Part shown: piece after piece, positions 7,882 through 16,048 of the stretch
How positions within the stretch are numbered: position 1 is the first letter of the stretch
Layout: every line of letters starts with the position of its first letter
Source: Gammaproteobacteria bacterium
GTDB lineage: Bacteria; Pseudomonadota; Gammaproteobacteria; Burkholderiales; Burkholderiaceae_D
Reading direction: 5' to 3'
Assembly: GCA_903970185.1 (NCBI GenBank)
Contig: CAJCIC010000018.1
Coordinates: 1 to 64,000 of the forward strand
Length of the DNA stretch: 64,000 nucleotides
Translations under genes and position numbers: made by a program
The notes under the pieces: model-generated
The model's database searches: none
What the model saw: the letters and a program-made list of their open reading frames with translations, nothing else
Told to the model about the DNA's origin: nothing

Positions 7882-8712
7882 TCAGGTGGGTCGGGTGCGG
7901 TTACGCCAGGTCATGCCATAGCCGTAGATGGCGATGATGACGAAGACATCCAGGAACGTTCCGAAGGCGATGAAACCAAGCGGCAGGAACTGGATCGACG
8001 CGTAGTGAAAGACGATCAGCTGAAGCAGATACTGCATCGGTACCAGAAGGGACAGGTAGCCAAGCGCCAGCAAGGTGACACCGATCTTGTGCAGGATGCT
8101 GAAGTTGAAGATGTAAAGGCCGATTCCGAAGAGCCAGGGCACAAGCGCCATCAGCACGTAGGACGCAGCCAGGCTCTTGCCCATGTAGTCCGTCAGCTGA
8201 ATCGGAATGACGGTCTCGAAAAATGTGAAGTAAAGGATCGCTGACCACTGCACGATGACCGCCGCGCGCAACAGGTAGATCATCGGCAGAAGCCGCGCGG
8301 GCTTCATCAGCATGGTCAAAAGCCAGATCACAAGGGTCGCAAGAAAAGTCGTGAAGAGGCCGAAGGGGGTCGGCATACCCGCGCTGATCTCGAGATTCGG
8401 AAAGGTGATCAATGCCGGACCGAGATCGATCGTGCGGGCAGTGACAACCGCCGCAAGCCCGAGTTGCCCGGTAAGAAAGGTCAGCATGAAGCGCCACAGC
8501 GCGATCAGCGGGTCGGTCAAGAAGAGCAAGAGCGCATCGAACACCAGCGGCAACACCAGCGCGCTTGCGATGTCGCGCTGGTGGATCGGCATCGTGAGAA
8601 ATGCGCGATGCATCTTGATCGTGGTGCCGGCAAAGCCCGTGAAGCGGAGATCATCGATGCGTTGCTGTTCGTCGATGTCTTTCGGCGCTCGTCTCAGAAA
8701 TCGTGAAACCAT
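7882..8712 (-). CDS. Multi-pass membrane protein closing the EPS synthase operon
   Basis: 276 residues with roughly six to seven hydrophobic helices after a basic, hydrophilic first 40 residues. No domain or catalytic motif is recognised. Its start lies 19 bases inside the YaiO-type gene, so it is translationally tied to the synthase operon and is its last gene. By position it could be an inner-membrane component of export or modification of the glycan. That is inference only; the sequence does not show transporter or acyltransferase motifs. Confidence 0.75.
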   Translation of the reverse strand: MVSRFLRRAPKDIDEQQRIDDLRFTGFAGTTIKMHRAFLTMPIHQRDIASALVLPLVFDALLLFLTDPLIALWRFMLTFLTGQLGLAAVVTARTIDLGPALITFPNLEISAGMPTPFGLFTTFLATLVIWLLTMLMKPARLLPMIYLLRAAVIVQWSAILYFTFFETVIPIQLTDYMGKSLAASYVLMALVPWLFGIGLYIFNFSILHKIGVTLLALGYLSLLVPMQYLLQLIVFHYASIQFLPLGFIAFGTFLDVFVIIAIYGYGMTWRNRTRPT

Positions 8713-9560
8713 GATGCTTCTATGCCGGTGCGTTGATAATAGGGATTGGTATAGTGGTCAAGTCGCAACTGGAAGCCCTGATTGGATGCGATCCACTGGC
8801 GCCACGACAGCAGCACATCGTTGCTGGAGAAATCGGCAAGCGCCTGGTTTGCGCCGATCAGCTGGTAGGCTTCCTTGCCAAACCCGTAACGCACCGAGAA
8901 GTAGTGCTGCCCGGCGATGCCGTAGGTGGCAGCCACAAAGCCGCTGTCGGCATTGACGTCGCCTGGCGAAGATTGATTGATGCGGGCGCCGGCTTCGGTG
9001 ACGAGCGGAATCGAGGTGAAGTAATACGCCGCCCCGAAGGTCAGGGCCCGATCGCTGTGGCCATCACGACTGTTGATCCCCGACACGCCAATATTGGTCA
9101 CGAGCGAAAAATCAGGCAGCCACTTTTCGTAGACGGCAGCATCGAGCCTTGCGGTTGGCAGGTAGAAGCCTTCGGTGGAGGTCGCAGCCGATACTGCCGC
9201 GTAGATCCGCTCCGTAAAGATGTGCGTTTCGCCGACCGTCAAGAGCGTGCCATGCGCATGGAACTCGCGACTGTTAACGAGTTCGGCGTTGAGCGTGTCG
9301 TCGCTGCCCAAGGGTGCCACCACGCGCACGAATTGACCGTTCCAGTCGCCGTAACTGTTGCTGACTGAATCGTGCAGAAGGCCCACTTCGATATCGCCTG
9401 TCATCTGCAACTGCAGACCCGGGGCTGAGATCGGCGAGGCCGCGCTGGTTGTCGCATTGCCTGCCTGGCTTCCGCCATCGGAGGACGATTGCGCAAGGCA
9501 GTAAAGCGGCATCGCGCCGATCACGGCCAGGACCATGCACAAGGGGCTTGCGATCTTCAT
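8694..9560 (-). CDS. yaiO: YaiO-family outer-membrane beta-barrel protein
   Basis: 288 residues: a signal peptide (about 1-24, ending CLA-QSS), a short low-complexity linker, then a C-terminal barrel with alternating strands and a terminal Phe (ASWFHDF), as needed for BAM assembly. The opening strands GLLHDSVSNSYGDWNGQ match the YaiO pattern. In E. coli yaiO sits beside a GT2 gene (yaiP), and barrels of this kind are thought to serve as exit ports for synthase-made glycans. Its ATG overlaps the wecB stop as ATGA. Inferred role: secretion of the polymer made by the 12860-14599 synthase. Confidence 0.82.
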   Translation of the reverse strand: MKIASPLCMVLAVIGAMPLYCLAQSSSDGGSQAGNATTSAASPISAPGLQLQMTGDIEVGLLHDSVSNSYGDWNGQFVRVVAPLGSDDTLNAELVNSREFHAHGTLLTVGETHIFTERIYAAVSAATSTEGFYLPTARLDAAVYEKWLPDFSLVTNIGVSGINSRDGHSDRALTFGAAYYFTSIPLVTEAGARINQSSPGDVNADSGFVAATYGIAGQHYFSVRYGFGKEAYQLIGANQALADFSSNDVLLSWRQWIASNQGFQLRLDHYTNPYYQRTGIEASWFHDF

Positions 9561-10732
9561 GCCGCGATCCGTTCGGCCAGGTCTTTCGACAGAATGTCAG
9601 CAATGCGCCTGCCCGCTCGCCCGTCGCCAAACGGGTTGGGTGCTCTTCGCATGGCCTCGCCAATGCGCTTGTCATTTGCCAGGCGCATGACCTCGGCGAC
9701 GATGTGTTCTCTGTCGGTGCCGATAAGAAGCCCGTTGCCGCCTGAGATCAACTCCGGGCGCTCGGTGGTGTCGCGCAAGACCAGGATCGGCACATGCAAG
9801 GATGCGGCCTCTTCCTGGATGCCGCCCGAGTCGGTCAGGATCAGCCAGGCTTGGCGCAGGAGCCAGATCAGCGCCGGATAGTCGACCGGCTCGCAAAGAA
9901 ACAGCCGGCGCTCGACTTCGTGGGAGATGTCGCCAAAGGCCCCGCGCACGATCGCCTGCACCTTCGGATTGGCGTGCACCGGCCACACCACGATCAGATC
10001 GCGGTCGCGCTCGAGCAGATCGCGCATCGCCGCCGCGATGCCAGCCAGCGGCCCCTCGACGTTTTCCCGCCGGTGCGAGGTGACAAGCGCCAGGCGTCGC
10101 CCGGAGACGAGCATGTTCTCGAGTTTTTCAAGCGATGCCGGCAGAACGGGGGCATGGTTGGTGGTGCGCTCGTACATCATCTCGCCAGCGAGGCTAACCG
10201 CATCAACGATGGTATTGCCGACCTTGAAAATCGCGTCTGGACTGACGCCCTCGCGCTTCAGATTGATAACGGCCTCGGCAGTGGGCGCAAAGTGCCAATG
10301 GGCAAGCCGGGCCACGAGTTCGCGGTTTTTTTCTTCCGGAAACGGGTCGTAGCTCGAATGGGAGCGCAGGCCGGCCTCGACATGGCCCACCGGTATCTTC
10401 AGGTAGAAGGCGGCAAGCGCCGCCATGACCGCACTTGACGTGTCGCCGTGGACCAGCACGGCTTTCGGCGACAGTTTTGCCATGGCGTCGCCGATGTGGC
10501 CAAGAAGCAAGGCAGAAAGCTTTGCGAGCGTCTCGCGCTCGTCGCCGAGATCGAGCGTCAGATCTGGCGTTAGATGGAAGAACTGGTACATCTGCCGCGC
10601 CATGTCCAGATGCTGGCCGGTGTGCAGGATCGCAGGGACAAAGCCGCGCTGCTTGAGCGCGTGATAGACCGGCGCCATCTTGATGATTTCCGGTCGTGTC
10701 CCCATGCACATCAAGATCGGCTGGGTCAGCAT
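9557..10732 (-). CDS. wecB: UDP-N-acetylglucosamine 2-epimerase (non-hydrolysing)
   Basis: 391 residues from ATG 10732, chosen because GAGG lies about 8 bases upstream and because MLTQPILMCMGTRPE is the normal family N-terminus. It interconverts UDP-GlcNAc and UDP-ManNAc in the cytosol. Family motifs are all present: GTRPE, GHVEAGLRS, HRREN, TDSGGIQEEA, TERPE and NPFGDG. It overlaps the upstream GH8-like gene by 7 bases and the downstream YaiO-type gene by 4, so it is committed to this operon. No UDP-ManNAc dehydrogenase (wecC) is nearby, which suggests that ManNAc itself, not ManNAcA, enters the polymer. It could also supply other pathways such as enterobacterial-type antigens. Confidence 0.95.
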   Translation of the reverse strand: MLTQPILMCMGTRPEIIKMAPVYHALKQRGFVPAILHTGQHLDMARQMYQFFHLTPDLTLDLGDERETLAKLSALLLGHIGDAMAKLSPKAVLVHGDTSSAVMAALAAFYLKIPVGHVEAGLRSHSSYDPFPEEKNRELVARLAHWHFAPTAEAVINLKREGVSPDAIFKVGNTIVDAVSLAGEMMYERTTNHAPVLPASLEKLENMLVSGRRLALVTSHRRENVEGPLAGIAAAMRDLLERDRDLIVVWPVHANPKVQAIVRGAFGDISHEVERRLFLCEPVDYPALIWLLRQAWLILTDSGGIQEEAASLHVPILVLRDTTERPELISGGNGLLIGTDREHIVAEVMRLANDKRIGEAMRRAPNPFGDGRAGRRIADILSKDLAERIAA

Positions 10733-11733
10733 GTCTTCGCCTCTCGCGGAAAACTGCGATGAACGAGAAGCGCCTGCCATACGGCTTCCTCCATGACATT
10801 CCAGTGCGCGCCGTGGCGCAGCGTTTCGGCACGCTGCAGCCAGCAGGTCACCGTGTCCTCGTCCTTGTGCCGGTCAGCGACAAGCGCGACAAGTCCCCAG
10901 GGATAGGCGTCGGCGTCGCCGTCAAGCCAGGGCTCGCGGTAGCGCGCCATCCAGGCGGAGTACGACAGCAAAGGCGGCTTGAATGCCTTCGACGAGATGT
11001 TTTCGGCTTCGAGAAACATCGGCAGGACCTGATCCGGATAAAACGAGACCTGGTCTTCGTGCTGGGTGCTCGCAGCAGGAAGCCCGTCGGTCACGGGAAA
11101 GATGTGGGGCAGCGCCAGAACCAGCGACTTTTCTTGTGCGTTGAGCATCGCCGCGTGTTTCGGCTCGTTGCGGCCGAGCGCCAGTCGTGCACGGACATTG
11201 AGCGTGTTGGCGATCTCGGCGTTGTCCATGAGCAGCGCCACCGGCGTGTCGCTATTGATTTCATAGACCCCCTCGCGCCTTTCGTAGAGTGCGGCCAGTT
11301 CACGCTCGCTGGTCCTGGCGTTGCTGCCCCCCTTAGCGGTGCCTGGCATTTCGGCAAGCATCGTGAGCCACAGGGCGAGCAGCGCGTCGTCAGCATCGGC
11401 CTTAGCGCAAGGCGCCCAGCGAACGCCGGCATCTGGACGGCACGAACGCCGAAAGCGCGGCCATGTCTTGATGCCGCCTGTGCCGGCGTCGGTTTCCATC
11501 CAGCTAATAAAGCGCGTCGCAGGCAGGCTGACATCGAGCCCGGCATCCTTGGCAATCAGAAGTGCCTTCAGCGCGAAATAGGGCTCGACCGTCTCCCCGC
11601 CTTCGGTGACCGTAATTGCGCCATCCGGTGCCTGGAAGGTGCCAAGATCAAAGGGGGCGGCCAGGATCGGCGCGCTCGACCCAGCCAACACCGCCAGAAG
11701 AGACCATCGGACGATGTTGACAAACGTCCTCAT
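10726..11733 (-). CDS. Secreted glycoside hydrolase family 8-like protein (tentative)
   Basis: 335 residues from ATG 11733, whose ATGA overlap with the preceding gene and following signal peptide (about 1-27, SAPILAAPFDL) fix the start. The mature part is rich in helices. A segment VTEGGETVEPYFALKALLIA resembles the catalytic-acid region of GH8/BcsZ endoglucanases, and KADADDALLALWL resembles their Asp-containing repeat helix. This is a pattern match by eye and not a firm assignment. Synthase-dependent polysaccharide operons usually carry such a periplasmic hydrolase (BcsZ, AlgL, PgaB), so a trimming enzyme for the polymer fits. Substrate unknown. Confidence 0.55.
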   Translation of the reverse strand: MRTFVNIVRWSLLAVLAGSSAPILAAPFDLGTFQAPDGAITVTEGGETVEPYFALKALLIAKDAGLDVSLPATRFISWMETDAGTGGIKTWPRFRRSCRPDAGVRWAPCAKADADDALLALWLTMLAEMPGTAKGGSNARTSERELAALYERREGVYEINSDTPVALLMDNAEIANTLNVRARLALGRNEPKHAAMLNAQEKSLVLALPHIFPVTDGLPAASTQHEDQVSFYPDQVLPMFLEAENISSKAFKPPLLSYSAWMARYREPWLDGDADAYPWGLVALVADRHKDEDTVTCWLQRAETLRHGAHWNVMEEAVWQALLVHRSFPREAKTC

Positions 11734-12863
11734 AGCGCGGGCGCAAGCGTTGCGGCTTCGCGCGTCGTGGCCGCCGGGTATCGGGTCATCGCATCGCCAA
11801 GGATCTTTCCGTCTTCGCGTGCCCAGACGCTGCCGTGCATGACGACGCCTTCGGCAAAGCGGATGCGCGGCGCCGTGATGGTGGTCGGCAGCGTTGGTGA
11901 TCCAATGACGCAACCGGCCTCGATGGTGACGGTGGATTCGGACACCACCGGACCGACGATGATGCAATTGCTCTCGATATGCAGGTCTTTGGATGCGATC
12001 ACTGCGCCTTCGATGATCGAGCCTTGGCCGATCGTCATTTGCTTTACGCTTTTCAGCGAGCCTTCGATGCGACAGCGCTCGCCCACAGTGACTGCGCCTT
12101 TTGCGATCAGGTCACCGTGATGCGCGGTGTCTCGTGGCACGTTCAGCTCTTTCTTGAAGACCCAGCGGTTGCTCGAATAAAAATGCAGGTTGTCGGGCAT
12201 GGCCAGCAAGGCACGCTCGATGTCTTCGGCGCGTTTTTCGTTCAAGGGCGCAGCGCCAGTCTCGATCCGCGGCGCATGCAGGCGCGTAAAGACGCTGTCG
12301 CGACCCAGGACAATGCGTTCGCCCGCGGTCAGTCGCCCCCAAAGCCTTGCGCGCGGCCCTGTCGTCAGATCGCGCCCGGCATGCGCCCAGCGCAGCACGG
12401 CACAGCCAGCGCCTAGGGTCAGGTCGTTGTCGGCCAAAAGGGCGCGACAGGCGGTGCGCTCGGACACATCGATGTTGCCCTCTGCATAGACCTCACTCTT
12501 GGCAAAGATGTTTGCAGGAAGCGTGACCGAGCCAAGCGCTGCGATCACCGCATCGATCTCTTGCGCTTTGCTGATGGCACTTTCAGGCAAGACCTGGTCG
12601 CGGCCGATCAGGATCGTGGCGTCGCCGTTGGCCAGGGTTCCGTGATGGATCAGGTCGGGTTCGGCGTTCGCGCCGCTCATGACCTCGATCATGCGGGCCT
12701 TGATGAACTGGCGAAAGCGCATGGCGAAATGGTCCGCGCTGCCGTCGTAATCGCGCACGACCTTAAGCGGTAGCGCGTCAGTGGGCCGATACCATTCGGC
12801 AAGCGCCGGGATCAAGGGCAGGGCAACCATGACCAGCGTGGCCAGCACAAAGAGCAAGGTCAT
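11730..12863 (-). CDS. Membrane-anchored polymer-forming (bactofilin-like) beta-helix protein
   Basis: 377 residues from ATG 12863, fixed by the ATGA overlap with the synthase stop and GAGGG upstream. One N-terminal helix (about 2-22) is followed by a mixed region and then, from about residue 225, repeated short beta rungs with the rhythm V-I-x-G: GDLIAKGAVTVGERCRIEG, QMTIGQGSIIEGAV, LHIESNCIIVGPV, VTIEAGCVIG. This is the right-handed beta-helix rhythm of the bactofilin/polymer-forming family. A second set of rungs lies near 125-180. It stands between the synthase and the hydrolase-like gene. It might scaffold the synthase or form part of the periplasmic path. No acyltransferase hexapeptide pattern is seen. 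Confidence 0.72.
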   Translation of the reverse strand: MTLLFVLATLVMVALPLIPALAEWYRPTDALPLKVVRDYDGSADHFAMRFRQFIKARMIEVMSGANAEPDLIHHGTLANGDATILIGRDQVLPESAISKAQEIDAVIAALGSVTLPANIFAKSEVYAEGNIDVSERTACRALLADNDLTLGAGCAVLRWAHAGRDLTTGPRARLWGRLTAGERIVLGRDSVFTRLHAPRIETGAAPLNEKRAEDIERALLAMPDNLHFYSSNRWVFKKELNVPRDTAHHGDLIAKGAVTVGERCRIEGSLKSVKQMTIGQGSIIEGAVIASKDLHIESNCIIVGPVVSESTVTIEAGCVIGSPTLPTTITAPRIRFAEGVVMHGSVWAREDGKILGDAMTRYPAATTREAATLAPAL

Positions 12864-14599
12864 TTGACGACCCTCTCGCCTGCGAATGGATGTGCAGGTG
12901 CGCCGGCCATCACCGGCTTGCGATAGCGGTCGGTCTTGTCCCAGACGAGGCTTCGCCCGCATACGCCGTCAAAGATGATCTGGTTGATCGTGGCCTTCGA
13001 TACCGACAGCACACTCACGAGAAAGCCGAAGAAATTGAGCGGCAAGAGCCGCATGCGCTTGTTGCTGCCATCGAGATAGGCGGCTGCCGCCATTTCGAAG
13101 AACGCGGCAAAATTGCCCACCGCCGCGTAGCTCATGAGCGCGATGAGCGCCAGCGCACCTGCGAGCCACTGGGCGTTGCTGAAGTAAAAGAGGAAGACCG
13201 TCATGAGCCAGCCGAGCAACAGAAGCGGTGCCATCAGGTAGACACCAAGCAGCAGCATGCCGTCGATGCGCTCGAACCAGGAGACGGTCGAGCTGCCAAG
13301 CAGGGGCAACACGTAGCGGCAGGCGACCTGATTGTGTCCTTTGGCCCAGCGCATGATCTGGCGCACGCGCACCGGCCACGATTCCGGCACCTCCTCGTAG
13401 CATTCGGAGCGGTTCTGATAGACCGTCTTCCAGCCGCGAAGCAGCAGCCGGTAGGTCAGATCGGTGTCTTCGGCGAGCATCTCCTCGTCCCAGCCACCGA
13501 CGTCATCCAGGGCCAGGCGCCTGACGCCGCCCACGGTTCCCCCGTATTGCGGCACCAGATTCATATTCATGCGCGCCTGCTGGTCGACCTGGTAGCCGCC
13601 TGAGCGCTCCATGTCGAGCAGCCGCGTGAGCAGGTTGCGTCCGGTATTGACGGGGATCACCCGGCCCATGACGGCACCGGTTTGCGGATCAAAAAAGGGT
13701 GCAACCAGCTGCTTCAAAAGGCCGCGGCCGGGCAGGTAGTCGGCGTCAAAGACGATGATGATGTCGGTGTCTACGCGCGCGCTGGCATCCTTCAGAGCGG
13801 CTGCCTTGCCAGGCTTTCCATCGACGCGGTGAAACGGTGCGATGACATCGGGCGCTGTCAATGCCAGGTCATCGATGACGGCGCGCGTGCCATCCGTCGA
13901 TCGGTCGTTGACCGGCATGATCGTAAGGCGGGTGCGCGGATAGTCGACTTCAAGCAGCGCCTTGATCGAATGGGCGATGACGCCCTCCTCGTTATGCGCG
14001 GGAATCAGGACCGTGACGCTTGGCCATTGAGCCGTGTCGATATCGAGGTAGGGGTGGCGCTGCTCGCCAAAGAGGCGGTTCAGCGTGAAAAACAGATGGC
14101 GCAAGGTGTAGACGATGATCATGAAAAGCACGACGAGCAGGGTCACTTCGGCTGCGGTCATGACCGACGGAGGCACCTGCGCGCGCGGGCTCTCGAGCCA
14201 CTGGATGCTAAGCGATGACGAGCCGATGTGGCCGTGCTTCCAGATCAAGGCGGAATGCTTCTCGATCGCCTCGGCGGGCTCGATCGCGAGCGAATCGGCC
14301 ACCGGTTGCGCGATTGTCAGGAGATCGTGATCGCTCTTGGTCCATGCCGTTGGGTCGCGCAATTGCGGCGACAAGTGGCCGGTCAGAAGCCTTGCCGCCG
14401 GGACCTCGATGGTCGCCGCGCTCGCCGTCTCGATTTGGGCCAGCGCGGGCGTTGCAATGAAAAGCGAAAGGAAGAAGGCGAGAAGGAAGAGGACTAAGCC
14501 GGCTGGACCAGGCGGTACCCAACACCCTGTCGGGTTTGCTCGCCGTTGCTGCGCAAGGGTCAAGGGCGTCCATGCGGGCGTGATTGCGCGAGCATCCAT
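12860..14599 (-). CDS. Processive family 2 glycosyltransferase (polysaccharide synthase)
   Basis: 579 residues. Layout: a hydrophobic helix near 33-54, a periplasmic stretch, a second helix near 150-172, the GT-A domain, then at least three more helices (about 440-540). Synthase motifs are complete: PAHNEEG, Asp of NDRSTDG, FDADYLP (DxD near residue 284), AEDTDLT (near 378) and QIMRW (near 416). These mark inverting, processive membrane synthases such as BcsA, PgaC and NfrB. No PilZ or MshEN domain follows, so direct c-di-GMP control through those domains is absent. It heads an operon with wecB, so GlcNAc/ManNAc-type sugars are likely donors. Product unknown. Confidence 0.92.
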   Translation of the reverse strand: MDARAITPAWTPLTLAQQRRANPTGCWVPPGPAGLVLFLLAFFLSLFIATPALAQIETASAATIEVPAARLLTGHLSPQLRDPTAWTKSDHDLLTIAQPVADSLAIEPAEAIEKHSALIWKHGHIGSSSLSIQWLESPRAQVPPSVMTAAEVTLLVVLFMIIVYTLRHLFFTLNRLFGEQRHPYLDIDTAQWPSVTVLIPAHNEEGVIAHSIKALLEVDYPRTRLTIMPVNDRSTDGTRAVIDDLALTAPDVIAPFHRVDGKPGKAAALKDASARVDTDIIIVFDADYLPGRGLLKQLVAPFFDPQTGAVMGRVIPVNTGRNLLTRLLDMERSGGYQVDQQARMNMNLVPQYGGTVGGVRRLALDDVGGWDEEMLAEDTDLTYRLLLRGWKTVYQNRSECYEEVPESWPVRVRQIMRWAKGHNQVACRYVLPLLGSSTVSWFERIDGMLLLGVYLMAPLLLLGWLMTVFLFYFSNAQWLAGALALIALMSYAAVGNFAAFFEMAAAAYLDGSNKRMRLLPLNFFGFLVSVLSVSKATINQIIFDGVCGRSLVWDKTDRYRKPVMAGAPAHPFAGERVVK

Positions 14600-14755
14600 T
14601 TCGGGTTTTCTAAAAAAATGACGGTCCCAAAGGAGCGCAGCGACGACGTGGGGGATCGGCGCTACGGCCGAGTCGAAAAATTCCGCTCGTTCGTCAGCGC
14701 TATATCAGCAAGAAAGGGCCCTGATGGGTAAGGCTGCTGCGAACTTGCTCTGGCC

Positions 14756-15994
14756 TCAATATTCAAGGCCCTTGGCGGCAAGCAGGACACCCAGGCGCAA
14801 GATGCCGTAAGACACGAAGTTATAGATGTGAAAAATCCAGGGCCACTTGACGCGGTCGGCCAAGACGACTTCCCTGGCGTCGCTGTCGATCGCCCGATCG
14901 AGTTCGGCCTTCAATTTCAGGCAGAACGCCTCATCGCGGATGCTGACATTGGCTTCGCGTGCAAGAAGAAGGCTAAACGGATCGAGATTGCTTGAGCCAA
15001 CCGTTGCCCAATCGCTGTCGACAACCGCCACCTTGGCGTGCAGAAAGCCGAGCTGGTATTCGAAGATCCTGATCCCGGCTGCGAGCAGTTCGTTAAAAAG
15101 TGCCCGTGTTCCGTAGTGCTGGATGGGATACTCGGCACGGCCTTGCAACAGCAATCGCACCATGACGCCACGCTTGGCCGCGTTGATGAGCGCTGCGCGC
15201 AGCTTTGCCCCGGGAAAGAAATAGGCGTTGCAGATCGTCACCTGCTCCCGGGCGTGGGCGATCGCGGCAAGGTAGGCGCGCTCGATCCTGCGCCGGTGCA
15301 AGACGTTGTCGCGAAGCAGTAGTGTCGCATGCACCCCGCCTTGCGAGCCGGCCTGCTTTCTCACTTCCCGATATTCCTCGAGGCGCGTCCTGCGCTTTGA
15401 CTTCGACGATTCACTTGACAGCCGTATCCAAAGCGAAGTCATCGTCACGAAGATCGGCTTGATGATCGCTCCCCTGACTTCAACTGCGAAGTCAAAGCGC
15501 GGTGCGTCAAGCGGCCCGTGATTGGGATCGATCATGTCGTCAAGCACATTGATGCCACCCACGTAGGCCACGGTTTCGTCGATCAGGATCAGCTTTCGGT
15601 GCAGGCGCCTGAGTCTGGCATGCTCGAGGTGATATTTCCTTTCCGGACGAAAGACACGGAATTGCACACCGTGGCCGATAAGCGCTTTTTCGAGCGCGCT
15701 GATGCTCTCAGACGAGCCGAAACCGTCGACGACGACCCGCACGTCAACGCCGCGCCTTGCCGCAGCTTGCAGCGCATTTGCGACAGCAGTGCCGGTATCG
15801 TCGAGGTAAAAGATATACGTCTCAAGCCAGACTGCGCGCACGGCCTTGTCGATCTCGGCAATCACCGATGCAAATAGCGCGCGGCCGCCAACCAGAAGCC
15901 TGATGTCATTGGCGCGTGTGCCAGGCGCCGCATCCGCGCGGGTCGCCGTATCTTGCTCGTGCTGCTCTGTGGGGATCTCTGTGGTGATTTGCAT
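14756..15994 (-). CDS. clsB: Phospholipase D-family cardiolipin synthase
   Basis: 412 residues, the length of ClsB (YbhO). Two HKD motifs are present: HRKLILID with His near residue 132, and HAKVAVVD near residue 318, each followed by the usual Gly-Gly/Ser-Ser-Asn element (GGIN, GSSNLD). It condenses phosphatidylglycerol with another phospholipid to make cardiolipin at the inner membrane. No N-terminal membrane helices, which fits ClsB rather than ClsA; a short amphipathic C-terminal segment is present. It lies about 160 bases upstream of the synthase operon in the same direction and could be read with it, though no functional link is established. Confidence 0.88.
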   Translation of the reverse strand: MQITTEIPTEQHEQDTATRADAAPGTRANDIRLLVGGRALFASVIAEIDKAVRAVWLETYIFYLDDTGTAVANALQAAARRGVDVRVVVDGFGSSESISALEKALIGHGVQFRVFRPERKYHLEHARLRRLHRKLILIDETVAYVGGINVLDDMIDPNHGPLDAPRFDFAVEVRGAIIKPIFVTMTSLWIRLSSESSKSKRRTRLEEYREVRKQAGSQGGVHATLLLRDNVLHRRRIERAYLAAIAHAREQVTICNAYFFPGAKLRAALINAAKRGVMVRLLLQGRAEYPIQHYGTRALFNELLAAGIRIFEYQLGFLHAKVAVVDSDWATVGSSNLDPFSLLLAREANVSIRDEAFCLKLKAELDRAIDSDAREVVLADRVKWPWIFHIYNFVSYGILRLGVLLAAKGLEY

Positions 15995-16048
15995 GGGGGT
16001 CAGACAAGCATTTGGCTCATCTGACAGTCAGGCACGGCTTCGGTTCGC

